Below are positions 25,956-38,785 of a DNA stretch of 64,000 bases, in pieces (within the stretch, counting starts at the first letter, position 1; every line of letters starts with the position of its first letter). The notes beneath the pieces are model-generated. The model made no database searches, was not told the origin of the DNA, and saw only the letters and a program-made list of their open reading frames with translations. The translations under genes and the position numbers were made by a program. Source of the stretch: Aliidiomarina maris (GTDB lineage Bacteria > Pseudomonadota > Gammaproteobacteria > Enterobacterales > Alteromonadaceae); assembly GCF_003987335.1 (NCBI RefSeq), contig NZ_PIPK01000003.1, forward strand, positions 124,001-188,000. The letters are read 5' to 3'.

Positions 25956-28900
25956 TTAACCGATTGTGCGGCGGGCATTACGGAATAAACGCATCCACGG
26001 GCTGTCCTCGCCCCAGGTCGCTGGGTGCCATGAATTCGCTACCGTCCGGAATACGCGTTCAGGGTGTGGCATCATCAAGGTGACGCGGCCGTCCTGGCTG
26101 CTGATACCTGTCGCACCATTGACCGACCCATTCGGGTTGGCTGGGTATTGTTCCGTCACTTTGCCGTAGTTGTCTACAAAGCGCAGTGCCACCAAACCTG
26201 CCGCGTCAAGCTTTGCGGCACCATTGGCGTCAGCGAACTCGGTACGACCCTCACCGTGCGACACGGCGATAGGCATACGTGAACCTTGCATGCCGGCAAA
26301 CCACAGTGACGGTGATTCCTGCACTTCCACCATGCTCACCCGCGCTTCAAAGCGCTCAGATTTATTGGTCACGAAACGTGGCCAGCCGTCAGCGCCTGGA
26401 ATTAAACTATGCAGGTTCGACAGCATTTGACAGCCGTTACACACCCCTAAAGACAGCGTGTCCTGGCGGGCAAAGAAGTCAGCAAACTGCTCACGCGCTC
26501 GCGGGTTAAATAGAATAGACTTCGCCCAGCCTTCGCCTGCACCCAGCACGTCACCGTACGAGAAGCCGCCGCAGGCAGCCAACGCTTGGAACTGTGCTAA
26601 ATCGATACGTCCTGACAATATGTCGCTCATATGCACGTCAATGGCTTTAAAGCCTGCACGGTCAAACGCAGCGGCCATTTCGTAGTGCGAATTGACGCCC
26701 TGCTCACGCAATATTGCCACCTGTGGCGCGGCGCCTTTGCTGATATATGGCGCAGCGATGTCTTCTGCGACATCAAAGGTTAAATGCGCGTGTAAGCCAG
26801 GGTTGTTTGTATCGGTTTTGCTGGCCCATTCTTCGTCCACACACGCAGGGTTGTCGCGTAAGCGTTGCATCTGATCCGTGGTTTCTGCCCACATCGCACG
26901 CAAACGCGCACGGCTGTCGCTTAGCAACAACTGCTCGCCTTGGTAAATGTCAATGCTATCACCGGATGTCACTTCACCCAGCGCAACCAGCATATCGCTG
27001 ATGCCATGTTCAGCACATAGCTGTTCAATGCGTGCGGCCCCTGCCTGATTCACTTGTAAAACCGCGCCGAGCTCTTCGCTAAACAAAGCCGCCATCGCGT
27101 TTGCGTTGTCAGGTAACTGAATACGCGCACCACAATGTCCGGCAAATGTCATTTCCGCAATGGTGGTAAACAAGCCGCCGTCTGAGCGGTCGTGGTAGGC
27201 CAGTAATTGCTGCTCTGCCACCAGCGCCTGCACCACGTCGAAGAACCCTTGTAAGTCCTGTGGCGCGTCTAAATCGGCACTGGTATGGCCAAGTTGACGG
27301 TACACTTGCGCCAAAGCTGAACCGCCTAAACGATTTTGCCCACGACCAAGGTCAAGTAAAAACAGTTGCTGATCCGCGCTATCGCCCGGTTGTAATTGCG
27401 GGGTGACATGCTGGCGCACATCCGTGACGCGACTAAATGCGGTAATCACCAACGACATTGGTGAAGTCACCGCTTTGTCGTCACCATTCGGCGCTTGCCA
27501 CTGGGTCTTCATCGACATTGAGTCTTTACCCACTGGAATGGTTAACCCTAATGCAGGGCATAGCTCTTCACCAACGGCTTTGACCGCTGCATACAAACCC
27601 GCGTCTTCACCTGGGTGGCCTGCTGCCGCCATCCAGTTGGCTGATAACTTGATTCGTTTCAGGTCGCCAATCGCGTTCGCTGCAATATTGGTAATCGACT
27701 CTGCCACCGCCAATCGCGCCGACGCGGCAAAATCAAGCAATGCGACTGGGGTGCGCTCACCCATCGACATCGCTTCACCTGCATAGCTGTCATAGGACGC
27801 GGCAGTCACCCCACAGTTTGCCACTGGAATTTGCCACGGCCCTACCATTTGGTCGCGTGCCACCAGGCCGGTCACCGAGCGGTCGCCAATTGTGATTAAG
27901 AAAGTTTTCTCGGCGACCGTCGGTAAGCGCAGAATGCGCTCTACCGCGTCTTTAATATCAACTTGCTGGGCATCAAATGCATCACCTTGCGCTTTCAAGG
28001 TAGCCACGTCACGATGCATTTTGGGTGGCTTGCCTAACAGTACGTTCAACGGCATGTCCACTGGGTTGTTATCGAATACGTCATCGTGCAGGGTCAAATG
28101 ACGTTCTTCTGTCGCATGCCCAATGACTGCAAACGGCGCGCGTTCACGCTCACACAGTTGGCTAAATATCTCGAGGCGCTCAGGCGCAATTGCGAGTACA
28201 TAACGTTCCTGCGACTCGTTACACCAAATCGCCAGCGGGCTCATACCTGGTTCGTCATTTGGAATCGCGCGCAATTCAAAACGGCCGCCGCGCTCGCCAT
28301 CATTCACCAGCTCCGGCATTGCGTTAGATAAGCCGCCAGCACCGACGTCATGGATAAATACAATCGGGTTGTCGTCGCCCATTTGCCAACAACGATCAAT
28401 CACTTCCTGGCAGCGTCGTTCAATTTCAGGGTTATCGCGCTGTACCGAGGCAAAATCAAGCTCCGCTGACGAGGTACCTGAAGTCATCGACGAGGCCGCA
28501 CCACCACCTAAACCAATATTCATCGCCGGGCCGCCAAGTACCACTAACGGCGCGCCCACTGGAATTTCATGTTTCTCTACATGGCTGTCTCGAATATTAC
28601 CCAAACCACCGGCGAGCATAATTGGCTTATGGTAACCACGCAGTTCAACGCCATTATGGCTGGCGACCTGGCCTTCGTAGGTACGGAAGTAACCGACAAT
28701 GTTCGGGCGGCCGAATTCATTATTAAATGCCGCACCACCCAGTGGACCCTCGAGCATAATATCCAGCGCCGTCACGATTCGATCTGGCTTGCCGAAATCT
28801 TCTTCCCAAGGCTGTTCAAACCCGGGAATACGTAAGTTAGACACGGTAAAGCCGACTAATCCAGCTTTTGGCTTAGCACCTATGCCAGTGGCACCTTCGT

Positions 28901-29870
28901 CACGAATTTCACCACCTGAACCCGTCGCGGCACCTGGGTACGGCGAAATTGCGGTGGGGTGATTGTGGGTTTCAACTTTCATCAAAATGTGAATGTTTTC
29001 ATTCACATAACCATATTCGCCTGGGGTGAAACCAGCGCTTTGGCTATGCAAGGGCGCAGGGAAAAAACGCCCGGCTTTTGACCCTTCCATCACCGCCGCG
29101 TTGTCTTTGTAGGCTGACAATACGAAATCCGGGGTGGTTTTGAAGGTATTTTTAATCATCCCGAATAACGATTTACTTTGCTGCACACCATCAATGGTCC
29201 AGTCAGCATTGAAGATTTTGTGGCGGCAATGCTCGGAATTTGCCTGCGCAAACATATACAGTTCGATGTCGTTGGGGTTACGCCCTAAAGCGCGGAAATT
29301 ATCGACTAAGTAATCAATCTCATCGTCTGCCAGTGCCAAACCTAATTGGATATTGGCACGCGCCAGCGCGTCTCGGCCTTGGGCAAGAATATCAACGGCT
29401 GTCAGCGGCTTAGGGTCAGCTTTAGCAAATAACACGGCAGCGGCCTCGATGCTGTCGAAGCTGCTTTCGGTCATGCGGTCGTGTAAGAAGCCAATCACTT
29501 GCTGCCATTGCTCAGCGTCGAAGTCACCCTCAACACGATATAAAATACCGCGTTCAACGCGCTTCACTTGGTTAAGCCCGCAATTGTGGGCAATATCGGT
29601 CGCTTTCGACGACCACGGCGAGATAGTGCCAACGCGTGGGGTGACAAACACCTCACGACCTTGCTGGGTGCTACCTTGGCGCGCTGGGCCGTAGGTTAAT
29701 AGTTGCTTCAGTACGTTTTGCTGCGCGTCATCCAACGCAGGGTTCGCATGGTACAGGTGAATAAATTCTGCACTGACAGCGCGGACATCTAGGCCCGATT
29801 GCTGCATGCGTTGAATGAGTTTTTGTTGACGAAAATCGGATAAGGCAGGGGCGCCACGCAAAATTTGCAC
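25956..29870 (-). CDS. purL: Phosphoribosylformylglycinamidine synthase PurL (large, fused form)
   Basis: 1304 residues from a GTG at 29870. This start gives [14 protein letters not shown], which matches the usual PurL beginning, and has GGAG 9 nt upstream; the frame extends 10 codons further to a TTG with no good ribosome site. Order of parts: PurS-like N-terminus, two AIRS-type synthetase halves ([46 protein letters not shown]), and a C-terminal glutamine amidotransferase ([10 protein letters not shown] with the catalytic Cys, HPERVFRTV). It makes FGAM from FGAR, glutamine and ATP in purine synthesis. It is divergent from mltF, as in E. coli. Confidence 0.97.
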   Translation of the reverse strand: MQILRGAPALSDFRQQKLIQRMQQSGLDVRAVSAEFIHLYHANPALDDAQQNVLKQLLTYGPARQGSTQQGREVFVTPRVGTISPWSSKATDIAHNCGLNQVKRVERGILYRVEGDFDAEQWQQVIGFLHDRMTESSFDSIEAAAVLFAKADPKPLTAVDILAQGRDALARANIQLGLALADDEIDYLVDNFRALGRNPNDIELYMFAQANSEHCRHKIFNADWTIDGVQQSKSLFGMIKNTFKTTPDFVLSAYKDNAAVMEGSKAGRFFPAPLHSQSAGFTPGEYGYVNENIHILMKVETHNHPTAISPYPGAATGSGGEIRDEGATGIGAKPKAGLVGFTVSNLRIPGFEQPWEEDFGKPDRIVTALDIMLEGPLGGAAFNNEFGRPNIVGYFRTYEGQVASHNGVELRGYHKPIMLAGGLGNIRDSHVEKHEIPVGAPLVVLGGPAMNIGLGGGAASSMTSGTSSAELDFASVQRDNPEIERRCQEVIDRCWQMGDDNPIVFIHDVGAGGLSNAMPELVNDGERGGRFELRAIPNDEPGMSPLAIWCNESQERYVLAIAPERLEIFSQLCERERAPFAVIGHATEERHLTLHDDVFDNNPVDMPLNVLLGKPPKMHRDVATLKAQGDAFDAQQVDIKDAVERILRLPTVAEKTFLITIGDRSVTGLVARDQMVGPWQIPVANCGVTAASYDSYAGEAMSMGERTPVALLDFAASARLAVAESITNIAANAIGDLKRIKLSANWMAAAGHPGEDAGLYAAVKAVGEELCPALGLTIPVGKDSMSMKTQWQAPNGDDKAVTSPMSLVITAFSRVTDVRQHVTPQLQPGDSADQQLFLLDLGRGQNRLGGSALAQVYRQLGHTSADLDAPQDLQGFFDVVQALVAEQQLLAYHDRSDGGLFTTIAEMTFAGHCGARIQLPDNANAMAALFSEELGAVLQVNQAGAARIEQLCAEHGISDMLVALGEVTSGDSIDIYQGEQLLLSDSRARLRAMWAETTDQMQRLRDNPACVDEEWASKTDTNNPGLHAHLTFDVAEDIAAPYISKGAAPQVAILREQGVNSHYEMAAAFDRAGFKAIDVHMSDILSGRIDLAQFQALAACGGFSYGDVLGAGEGWAKSILFNPRAREQFADFFARQDTLSLGVCNGCQMLSNLHSLIPGADGWPRFVTNKSERFEARVSMVEVQESPSLWFAGMQGSRMPIAVSHGEGRTEFADANGAAKLDAAGLVALRFVDNYGKVTEQYPANPNGSVNGATGISSQDGRVTLMMPHPERVFRTVANSWHPATWGEDSPWMRLFRNARRTIG

Positions 29871-30012
29871 TGGTCTGGACTCCGCAGGTTGATTGAGCAA
29901 GTGTCTGGTGGCTCTCGATTATAAAGAATATGGTCATATTTTGCGACATAAATGACAATGCAGTCGGTGTTTTTGCATGGTATAAAGAGAGCCGTACATA
30001 TCAGGGGAATTC

Positions 30013-31493
30013 ATGTTTAAGCGACTTCATCAGCACAATTTTATTTTCCAGCGCGCCCAACGTGGCTTTGCGCTCGCCAGCGCGTGGCTCGCCGCGGCGT
30101 GGTTACTTGCGGCCTGTAGCCAGGACAGCGGCCAACCAAACCACCTACAACAAGTGCAAGCACGTGGCTATTTAACCGTGGGCACGCTAATGAACTCATC
30201 TGGTTATTTTTTACGTGAAGACGGCGAGGCTGGGTTCGAATTTGAATTGGCGCAACAACTTGCCAATGAACTTGGTGTCGAGTTATCGGTTGAGCCTCGC
30301 GTACACATTGAAGATCTATTTAACGACCTTGCCAATGGCGACATCGACTTTATTGCCGCGGGTTTGGATGTCACTACAAAACGGCGCAAAAGCATGCGCT
30401 TTACGCCTTATTACCATCAGGTTGATCAGCGCTTAGTCTACAAACAAGGCGCGCGCTCACGCCCACGTGACTGGCAGGAACTTGAAGGCGATCTTGTGGT
30501 AGTCGCAGGCAGTAGCCATGAAGAATACCTGTACGATATCGAGCGCGACTACCCCGAGCTGAATTGGCGCACCACACGGCTATACGATGCCGATGAGCTG
30601 TTAACCAAAGTGATTAACGAAGAAATTGCTTACACCATTGCCGACACCAATACCCTGGACGTTAAGCGCCGCGCATTCCCTGATTTAAGCGTTGCGTTTA
30701 CGGTGCGTAACGACGCCCCACTGGCATGGGCATTTCCACAAAACGATGACGACTCGCTGTATGCCACCGCGATTGAATTTATTGGTCGTCAACATGACAG
30801 CGGCGAAATTATTAAGCTGGTTGATCGGTACTGGGGCCATGTGAAGCAATTTAATTATGTCGACACCCAACTGTTTATTCAGGCCGTCAATGACACGCTA
30901 CCAGACTACATTGAGCTGTTTCAGCAGTACGCCGGTGAGCTTGACTGGCGCTTACTGGCAGCAGTTAGCTACCAGGAAAGTTTATGGGACCCTTGGGCAC
31001 GCTCGCCGACTGGGGTGCGCGGCATGATGATGCTAACCCTGCCCACTGCCCGCTCGATGGGGGTGCGTAGTCGGCTGGATGCTGAGCAAAGTATTCGTGG
31101 CGGTGCGCGCTATTTAACCCGCTTGCGTGAACGTTTACCCGCGCGCATGACCGAGCCTGATCGCACTTGGTTTGCCCTTGCCGCCTATAACGTCGGCTTG
31201 GGTCATTTAAATGATGCGCGTGAAATTACCCGTCGCCAAGGCGGTGACCCAGACTATTGGGTCGACGTGCGCCAGCGCCTGCCGCTGTTGCGCCAAAAGC
31301 AACATTACCAGCACACTCGCTTTGGTTTTGCGCGCGGTGACGAGCCGGTTACCTACGTCGGTAATATTCGACGTTACTACGACACCTTGCGCTGGCTCGA
31401 CGAACAAGGCCGCATACCCTATCCTGAACACTTAATGGTGGCAGAAGAGCCTGCAACCAATTCAGTAGAGATGCGTGTTGACGAGGTAGACGA

Positions 31494-31497
<4 letters not shown>
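30013..31497 (+). CDS. mltF: Membrane-bound lytic murein transglycosylase F
   Basis: 494 residues. The lipoprotein signal ends at LAAC (Cys 35). Residues about 50-280 form a periplasmic binding-protein type 3 domain (GYLTVGTLMNSSGYF, IDFIAAGLDVTTKRRKSMRF). Residues about 300-440 form the SLT lysozyme-like domain: AAVSYQESLWDPWARSPTGV holds the catalytic Glu, followed by RGMMMLT and LAAYNVGLGHL. It cuts peptidoglycan glycan strands with formation of an anhydro end, at the outer membrane's inner face. Its stop codon overlaps the next small gene's ATG (ATGA). Confidence 0.96.
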
Positions 31498-32485
<988 letters not shown>

Positions 32486-32569
32486 TTTAAAAAATAATAA
32501 ACAGATAAATATCAATAACTTAAAAATAACCGTCACTTACTATAGGTTTTGAACGTCGGCTTTAAGCAT

Positions 32570-32597
32570 TCAACTGACGTCGATCGACGTCAGTTGA
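32570..32597. repeat. Perfect 28-bp palindrome upstream of the CsrB-like RNA
   Basis: The left arm TCAACTGACGTCGA is mirrored without mismatch or spacer by TCGACGTCAGTTGA. It lies 47 nt behind the nhaC stop codon and about 85 nt upstream of the estimated 5' end of the RNA gene. There is no T-run on either side, so it does not look like a terminator. A smaller inverted repeat (ACTATG-N8-CATAGT, 32607-32626) is next to it. It could be an operator, or a stable hairpin at the end of the gua-nhaC mRNA. Confidence 0.75.
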
Positions 32598-32643
32598 GAA
32601 TAGTTAACTATGCTTATTATCATAGTCGAAGGTCATAAAAACG

Positions 32644-34035
32644 CTATACCAGACCCCAAAGGGTGTACAACACCACCGTACCCGCAGCGGCTAACAACGC
32701 GTAGGGTAACTGAGTGCGCACGTGGTCGATATGCTCGGTACCCGCTGCCAGAGACGCGAGTATCGTGGTATCGCTAATCGGCGAGGCGTGATCACCAAAT
32801 ATGCCGCCCGAAATCGCCGCTGCAATGAAAGGCGCAGGCGGTAAACCTAAGTTCAGCGCTAAAGGAATGGCTAAAGGCAGCATAATCGCGAACGTGCCCC
32901 AACTCGAACCAATCGCAAACGCAGTGAGTGCCGATAAGATAAAAATAATCGGCAGTAACAACCATAGCGGGAAGCTGTCATCAATTAAGCCAGTAATAAA
33001 GTCGGCGGTACCTAGGGCGCGCGTCATGTCACCCAGCACCATGGCAAGCCACAAAATAACGGCCAGCGGTAAAATTGCCCGTGCGCCGCGCAGTGCATGC
33101 TTGGTAATCTCGGACCATGGCAAGGCTTGGGTTTTACGGGTAAAGCCAAGAGCAATCACTAAAGCAACACTCACCGCCACCAGCACACTTGTAGTGCCAG
33201 CACCGCGTACGATATTGCCACCGCCAGTCACGGTCAGCATTACAGGCACCATCACTACCATGCTGACTAAGCTTGCCAACACCCCTTTGGCCGCCAAACT
33301 ATCGTATTGAATAGCATCCAGTGGTGCTGCTTGCGCACGAATATTGTGAACACGCTGGCGAGCAGCCGCATCAGCTTGGCGCATCGGGCCAATGCTCCAG
33401 CCGGTCCATGCCACAAACAATGCCAACAAAATGGCCAAAATCGCGTAGAAGTTAAATAACAAAGATTGGGCAAACGTCGCTAGTGGGTTAGCGATGTCTT
33501 GAGCGCTAATTAAGCCTAAGTTAAACGCACCCCACGCATTCAGCGGGATCAAAATACAGATAGGCGCACAGGTGGAATCAATGATGTAGGCCAACTTTTC
33601 GCGCGACTCGCCCAAGCGATCATACAGTGGCCGCGACGTCGTGCCTGAAGTCATAATCGAGACGTTCGATTCGATAAACACGGCAATTCCGAGCAGCCAG
33701 GTAAATAGCCGCGCTTTACGCGGAGAGTCGCCCAATTGACGCTTTTCCAATGCGCGCACAAAGTGCTGGAAAGTGCCGCCACCCTCGAGCACACCAAACA
33801 GCGCGCCAATTATTAGCGTAAACGCCCAGATTTGAATATTGCCCAGATCAATCAACGCACTGCCAAGGGCAGTGATACTTGCAACAATGGCGGCCAGTAA
33901 ATCCGGTGCGGTATAGAGGATATTTGCCAGAATAACCCCACCGAGCAGCGCCAGAATGACGCGCCGGGTGAGGATAGCAAATACAATCGCCAGCAACGAA
34001 GGTAACAGGCTCCACCAGCTACCTTCAGTCAGCAT
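32644..34035 (-). CDS. NhaC-family sodium/proton antiporter
   Basis: 463 residues and about 11 membrane helices. NhaC-type strings are LLPSLLAIVFAILTRRVILA, FIESNVSIMTSGTTSRPLYD, IDSTCAPICILIPLNAWGAF and GGIFGDHASPISDTTILASL; the last is the conserved membrane core motif. Proteins of this family exchange sodium or an amino acid for protons or other ions; the exact substrate cannot be told. It starts 15 nt behind guaA and so is probably the third gene of the guaBA transcript, an unusual partner. Confidence 0.87.
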   Translation of the reverse strand: MLTEGSWWSLLPSLLAIVFAILTRRVILALLGGVILANILYTAPDLLAAIVASITALGSALIDLGNIQIWAFTLIIGALFGVLEGGGTFQHFVRALEKRQLGDSPRKARLFTWLLGIAVFIESNVSIMTSGTTSRPLYDRLGESREKLAYIIDSTCAPICILIPLNAWGAFNLGLISAQDIANPLATFAQSLLFNFYAILAILLALFVAWTGWSIGPMRQADAAARQRVHNIRAQAAPLDAIQYDSLAAKGVLASLVSMVVMVPVMLTVTGGGNIVRGAGTTSVLVAVSVALVIALGFTRKTQALPWSEITKHALRGARAILPLAVILWLAMVLGDMTRALGTADFITGLIDDSFPLWLLLPIIFILSALTAFAIGSSWGTFAIMLPLAIPLALNLGLPPAPFIAAAISGGIFGDHASPISDTTILASLAAGTEHIDHVRTQLPYALLAAAGTVVLYTLWGLV

Positions 34036-34050
34036 GGTAAGTCCTTCTTA

Positions 34051-35628
34051 TTATTCCCACTCAATCGTGGCAGGCGGTTTGCCCGAGATGTCATAGACAA
34101 CGCGTGAAATGCCACTGATTTCATTAATAATACGGTTAGAAACGCGTTCCAGCAAATCGTATGGCAAATGTGCCCAGCGTGCGGTCATAAAGTCGATGGT
34201 TTCGACAGCTCGCACTGCAATCACCCAATCGTACTTACGTGCGTCGCCCATGACGCCCACAGAGCGCACCGGTAAGAATACTGCAAACGCTTGGCTAACC
34301 TTGTCATACCAACCTGAATTGCGCAGCTCTTCGATAAAAATATGGTCGGCGCGGCGTAGCAAATCACAATATTCTTTGCGTACTTCGGCCAAGACACGAA
34401 CCCCTAAACCTGGGCCCGGGAATGGGTGGCGGTACAGCATGTCATAAGGCAAGCCAAGCTCAAGGCCAATCTTGCGCACTTCGTCTTTAAACAATTCACG
34501 CAATGGCTCAACTAAGCTCAATGCCATGTCTTCTGGCAAGCCACCGACATTGTGGTGAGATTTAATCACATGTGCTTTACCCGTTTTTGAGCCCGCCGAC
34601 TCAATCACGTCAGGGTAGATGGTGCCTTGGGCTAACCATTTCACGTTTTGGATTGCACTGGCTTGCTCGTCGAATACTTCAATGAACACGCGGCCAATGG
34701 TTTTGCGCTTTAACTCAGGGTCAGTAACACCGGCTAATTCACTCAAGAAGCGGTCTTCGGCATCGACGCGCACGATATTAAGGCCAAAGTGATCGCCAAA
34801 CATTTCAATCACCTGATCGCCTTCATTCAGGCGCAATAAGCCGTTGTCAACAAATACACAGGTTAGCTGCGAGCCAATTGCACGGTGCAACAGCATCGCG
34901 GTGACTGACGAATCAACGCCGCCAGACAAGCCTAAAATCACTTTATCGCTGCCGACTTGCTCACGAATACGCTCAATCGCGTCATCAATAATGGTCGCAG
35001 GGGTCCAAAGGTTGTCACAGCCGCAGATGTCATTCACAAAGTGCTCTAACATGCGCAAACCCTGGCGCGTGTGGGTCACTTCCGGGTGAAATTGCATGCC
35101 GTAAAAATGACGTTGGGTGTCTGCCATGGCGGCATGCGGACACGTACGAGTGCGCGCGACCGTTTCAAAGCCAGGCGGGATTTCAATCACTTTATCACCA
35201 TGGCTCATCCACACATCCAGCAATGGTTTACCGTCGGCACTGATGGCGTCTTCAATATTCTTGAATAAATCACTTTCTGCAACCCGCTCAATTTGTGCAT
35301 AGCCAAATTCGCGCTCGTCAGAACCTTGTACCTTGCCGCCTAATTGCTCAGCCATAGTTTGCATGCCGTAACACACACCTAACACGGGTACGCCAGCTTC
35401 AAATACATACGCAGGGGCGCGTGGCGAACCTGGCTCTGGCACGCTCTCAGGGCCACCAGATAAGATAATCCCTTGCGGGTTAAAGGCTTTAATGTCCTCG
35501 GCATCGACGTCCCACGCCCATAGTTCGCAATACACGCCGATTTCACGGATGCGGCGTGCGATCAGCTGGGTGTACTGAGAACCAAAATCTAAAATCAGGA
35601 TGCGGTGTTGATGAATATCTGTGGTCAT
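34051..35628 (-). CDS. guaA: GMP synthase (glutamine-hydrolysing) GuaA
   Basis: 525 residues from the ATG at 35628, exactly the E. coli length; the frame extends 19 codons further without support. The amidotransferase domain has C86 in [11 protein letters not shown] and the HPE triad in [10 protein letters not shown]. The ATP-pyrophosphatase domain has the P-loop [13 protein letters not shown], and the dimerisation domain ends PPATIEWE. It makes GMP from XMP, glutamine and ATP. It follows guaB by 80 nt. Confidence 0.97.
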   Translation of the reverse strand: MTTDIHQHRILILDFGSQYTQLIARRIREIGVYCELWAWDVDAEDIKAFNPQGIILSGGPESVPEPGSPRAPAYVFEAGVPVLGVCYGMQTMAEQLGGKVQGSDEREFGYAQIERVAESDLFKNIEDAISADGKPLLDVWMSHGDKVIEIPPGFETVARTRTCPHAAMADTQRHFYGMQFHPEVTHTRQGLRMLEHFVNDICGCDNLWTPATIIDDAIERIREQVGSDKVILGLSGGVDSSVTAMLLHRAIGSQLTCVFVDNGLLRLNEGDQVIEMFGDHFGLNIVRVDAEDRFLSELAGVTDPELKRKTIGRVFIEVFDEQASAIQNVKWLAQGTIYPDVIESAGSKTGKAHVIKSHHNVGGLPEDMALSLVEPLRELFKDEVRKIGLELGLPYDMLYRHPFPGPGLGVRVLAEVRKEYCDLLRRADHIFIEELRNSGWYDKVSQAFAVFLPVRSVGVMGDARKYDWVIAVRAVETIDFMTARWAHLPYDLLERVSNRIINEISGISRVVYDISGKPPATIEWE

Positions 35629-35708
35629 GTGCTCTCTCGAATGTATTTCAATGTACGGCGAATGTATGGCAGGCAAGCCTGCCATAGTTTTAATCGGTTG
35701 TTACAGGC

Positions 35709-37175
35709 CTAGCCCATGCGGTAGTTCGGTGCTTCTTTGGTAATTTGCACGTCATGTACATGGGACTCACCCATACCGGCAGACGTTACGCGTACAAATT
35801 GAGGCTTAGTGCGCAAGGTTAAGATATCCGCTGAACCCGTCAGGCCCATGGCGGAACGTAAACCGCCCATTTGCTGGTGAATAATCGCGGCCATTGGGCC
35901 TTTATAAGCAACGCGCCCTTCAATCCCTTCAGGCACCAATTTTTCGGCTTGGTTACTGCTTTGGAAGTAGCGGTCAGACGAGCCGTGGCTTTGGTTCATT
36001 GCGCCTAAGCTGCCCATACCACGGTATGATTTATAATAACGGCCTTGGTACAGTTCAACTTCGCCTGGGGCTTCTTCGGTGCCCGCCAGCATGCTACCGA
36101 CCATGACACAGCTTGCGCCAGCGACAATGGCTTTCGCGATATCGCCTGAAAAGCGAATGCCACCATCGGCAATCACTGGAATGTCCAAGTCTTTGAGTGC
36201 TTCAACGGCATCGGCAATGGCGGTGATTTGCGGCACGCCACAACCGGTGACAATCCGCGTGGTACAAATTGAGCCTGGGCCAATGCCTACTTTGACCGCA
36301 TCAACACCGGCGTCTGCCAGCGCCAAAGCGCCCTCTTTGGTCGCTACGTTACCAGCAATCAATTGAATGTTCGGGAAGTTTTTACGTACCCAACGCACAC
36401 GCTCCAGCACGCCTTCAGAGTGACCGTGGGAAGTATCAATCAAAATCACATCGACACCCACTTCCACCAAGGCAGCGACACGGTCTTCGGTGCCAGCGCC
36501 GACACCAACAGCAGCGCCTACACGCAAACGACCTTGCTCGTCTTTACACGCGTTCGGTTTGTTGGCTGCTTTTTCGAAGTCTTTTAAGGTGATCATGCCA
36601 ACCAAGGCTTGGTTGTCGTCGGTAACTAGAATTTTCTCGATGCGGTGCTCGTGCATCAGCGCGAGGATTTCTTCGCTTGTGGCGTTTTGCTTCACCGTCA
36701 CCAAGCGTGATTCCTGAGTCATCACATCAGCAACAGTTTTATGGCTATCGTCTTCAAAACGTGTGTCGCGGCCCGTTACGATACCGACTAAACGTTGTTT
36801 TTGTACTACTGGGAAGCCATGGAAGCCGTGTTCACGGGCTAAGGCTTTGACCTCTGCAATACTCATATCTGGGGTGACAGTGACCGGGTCTTTGACAATC
36901 CCGCTCTCGTACTTTTTCACTTTACGCACATGCGCGGCTTGTTCGCTGATGCTCATGTTCTTATGAATAAAGCCAATGCCACCTTCTTGCGCTAGCGCGA
37001 TCGCTAAGTCCGCCTCGGTTACCGTGTCCATCGCAGACGACACCATCGGGATATTTAATTCAATTTTGCGCGTTAAACGCGTACGCAAATCGGCGGTGTG
37101 TGGTAATACTGTTGAGTGGGCTGGGACGAGCAATACGTCGTCAAAGGTAAGCGCTTCTTGAGCAATTCGTAGCAT
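35709..37175 (-). CDS. guaB: IMP dehydrogenase GuaB
   Basis: 488 residues, as in E. coli. A TIM barrel is interrupted by a CBS pair at about 95-205 ([40 protein letters not shown]). The catalytic loop is [20 protein letters not shown] with active C304; [11 protein letters not shown] and the flap region MGLTGSADI follow. It oxidises IMP to XMP, the first committed step to GMP. It leads the guaB-guaA-nhaC run and is divergent from xseA, as in E. coli. I recognise no PurR box in the 123-bp gap. Confidence 0.97.
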   Translation of the reverse strand: MLRIAQEALTFDDVLLVPAHSTVLPHTADLRTRLTRKIELNIPMVSSAMDTVTEADLAIALAQEGGIGFIHKNMSISEQAAHVRKVKKYESGIVKDPVTVTPDMSIAEVKALAREHGFHGFPVVQKQRLVGIVTGRDTRFEDDSHKTVADVMTQESRLVTVKQNATSEEILALMHEHRIEKILVTDDNQALVGMITLKDFEKAANKPNACKDEQGRLRVGAAVGVGAGTEDRVAALVEVGVDVILIDTSHGHSEGVLERVRWVRKNFPNIQLIAGNVATKEGALALADAGVDAVKVGIGPGSICTTRIVTGCGVPQITAIADAVEALKDLDIPVIADGGIRFSGDIAKAIVAGASCVMVGSMLAGTEEAPGEVELYQGRYYKSYRGMGSLGAMNQSHGSSDRYFQSSNQAEKLVPEGIEGRVAYKGPMAAIIHQQMGGLRSAMGLTGSADILTLRTKPQFVRVTSAGMGESHVHDVQITKEAPNYRMG

Positions 37176-37298
37176 GGCAACATCTCTCTTTCGTAAGGTG
37201 GGAGCTGAATCAATGTTGCGGCGGTATTTTACTCATCTGTATAGCTCCAGTAAACTAGTTTTTTAATTTAGCACTGGCTTTTTAACCGAGGACACGGC

Positions 37299-38729
37299 GT
37301 GAACCATACTCCTAGCGACGATTTTTTTGCTCATTCAGGGCGTGCTAACACGCCTCAGCGCACTATTTTCAGCGTGTCAAAGCTGAATACATCGGTGCGA
37401 CGCTTGCTGGAAAGTCATTTTGGCGACGTCTGGATAGTCGGCGAAATTTCAAACTTTTCCGCGCCGAGCTCTGGGCATTGGTATTTCACCCTCAAAGACG
37501 ATAAAGCCCAGGTGCGCTGCGCAATGTTTCGCGGTGCCAACCAACGCGTGATGACCCAAGTCGGTAACGGCAAGCAAGTGCTGGTGCGTGCCAAAATTGG
37601 TTTGTACGAACCGCGCGGTGACTACCAGCTCATTGCAGAGCATATGGAAGACGCAGGTGTCGGTTTGCTGCAACAGCAGTTCGAACAGCTCAAGGCGCGC
37701 TTGCAGGCAGAAGGTTTATTTGACCCGCAACACAAAAAGCCGCTACCTCAGCCGGTACGGCGCATTGGTGTGGTGACGTCGGCCACTGGTGCAGCCCTAC
37801 ACGACGTGCTAGCGGTACTCAAACGCCGTGACCCCAGTGTTGAAGTGGTGGTCTACCCTGCCCAGGTACAAGGTGAACAGGCGCCAGCGCAGTTAATTAG
37901 CGCACTGAATATCGCCAACCAACGCCAGGAAGTGGATGTTATTTTGCTGACCCGCGGGGGTGGCTCGCTTGAAGACTTATGGTGTTTTAATGACGAAACC
38001 TTAGCCCGGGTGGTATTTACCAGCCGCTTACCCATTGTCAGTGCCGTCGGCCACGAAGTCGACTTTTCTATCTGTGATTTTGTGGCCGATGTGCGCGCCG
38101 CGACCCCGTCCGCCGCTGCAGAGTTATTAAGCCAGGACCGCTCGCATTTAAAAGCCCAGCAACAGCTGATGGCGCAGCGACTTTGGCGTGCGTGGCAACA
38201 CCAACTGCGCGGTGCCAATCATCGTTTTGCGCTGATGCAACAGCGCCTGCAACCGCTGCACCCGCAACAGCAATTACAGCAACAAGGCCAACAACTGGAT
38301 GATTTACAACGGCGGATGCAGCAAGGCATTAGCCGTATGCTGCAGCAGCTCCAGCAACGTGCGCACACCGGCCAAGAGCGCACCCGCGCAATTCAACCAC
38401 AACGTATTGTACAACAGGCTAATCAGCAGTTAGCGCAGCAAACCCAGCGTGCCAACCGCGCGCTACAACTACAATTAAAACAAGCGCAGCAACGTTTTGG
38501 TAGTCAGGTGCAACTGTTGCAGATGGTGTCGCCGCTGAACACTTTAAGCCGGGGTTACAGCATTAGCCAAGACGCGCAAGGTCAGGTTATTAAGAACGTC
38601 AGCCAACTCAAGGTTGGCGACGTGCTTCACACGCGCATTGCTGAGGGTACGATTAAAAGTCAGGTAACCGCTTTAAAGTCGCACACAGAGAGCCATTCAA
38701 CAGGCAACAAGTCAGCAGACAACAAGTAA
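37299..38729 (+). CDS. xseA: Exodeoxyribonuclease VII large subunit XseA
   Basis: 476 residues from a GTG start with GAGG 7 nt upstream. The N-terminal OB fold (VWIVGEISNFSAPSSGHWYF and TLKDDKAQVRCAMF) is followed by the catalytic domain (RRIGVVTSATGAALHDVLAV, LLTRGGGSLEDLWCFNDE, SAVGHEVDFSICDFVADVRA), then a long Gln-rich coiled coil, and a C-terminal domain with LSRGYSIS. With XseB it degrades single-stranded DNA to short oligonucleotides. The coiled coil (residues about 285-410) is very rich in Gln (LQPLHPQQQLQQQGQQL). xseB is not nearby, as usual. Confidence 0.97.
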   Translation: MNHTPSDDFFAHSGRANTPQRTIFSVSKLNTSVRRLLESHFGDVWIVGEISNFSAPSSGHWYFTLKDDKAQVRCAMFRGANQRVMTQVGNGKQVLVRAKIGLYEPRGDYQLIAEHMEDAGVGLLQQQFEQLKARLQAEGLFDPQHKKPLPQPVRRIGVVTSATGAALHDVLAVLKRRDPSVEVVVYPAQVQGEQAPAQLISALNIANQRQEVDVILLTRGGGSLEDLWCFNDETLARVVFTSRLPIVSAVGHEVDFSICDFVADVRAATPSAAAELLSQDRSHLKAQQQLMAQRLWRAWQHQLRGANHRFALMQQRLQPLHPQQQLQQQGQQLDDLQRRMQQGISRMLQQLQQRAHTGQERTRAIQPQRIVQQANQQLAQQTQRANRALQLQLKQAQQRFGSQVQLLQMVSPLNTLSRGYSISQDAQGQVIKNVSQLKVGDVLHTRIAEGTIKSQVTALKSHTESHSTGNKSADNK

Positions 38730-38737
38730 ACAGGCAT

Positions 38738-38766
38738 AAAAAAAGCATGCTGCCGCATGCTTTTTT
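38738..38766. terminator. Bidirectional terminator between xseA and mscS
   Basis: AAAAAAGCATGC-TGCC-GCATGCTTTTTT: a 12-bp symmetrical stem in the convergent gap, able to end both transcripts. Confidence 0.92.
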
Positions 38767-38785
38767 GTATCTGGTTTACGCACGG

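Noticed and set aside
29871-29900. TTG start for purL giving 10 extra residues
   Set aside because: No ribosome site there; the GTG at 29870 has GGAG at good spacing and gives the standard PurL N-terminus.
32601-32643. Small inverted repeats behind nhaC as its terminator
   Set aside because: AT-rich, no T-run, and the loop is as long as the arms; kept only as a note with the large palindrome.
38220-38530. CAG/CAA-rich tract in xseA as a microsatellite
   Set aside because: It encodes the Gln-rich coiled coil typical of XseA; no regular repeat period.
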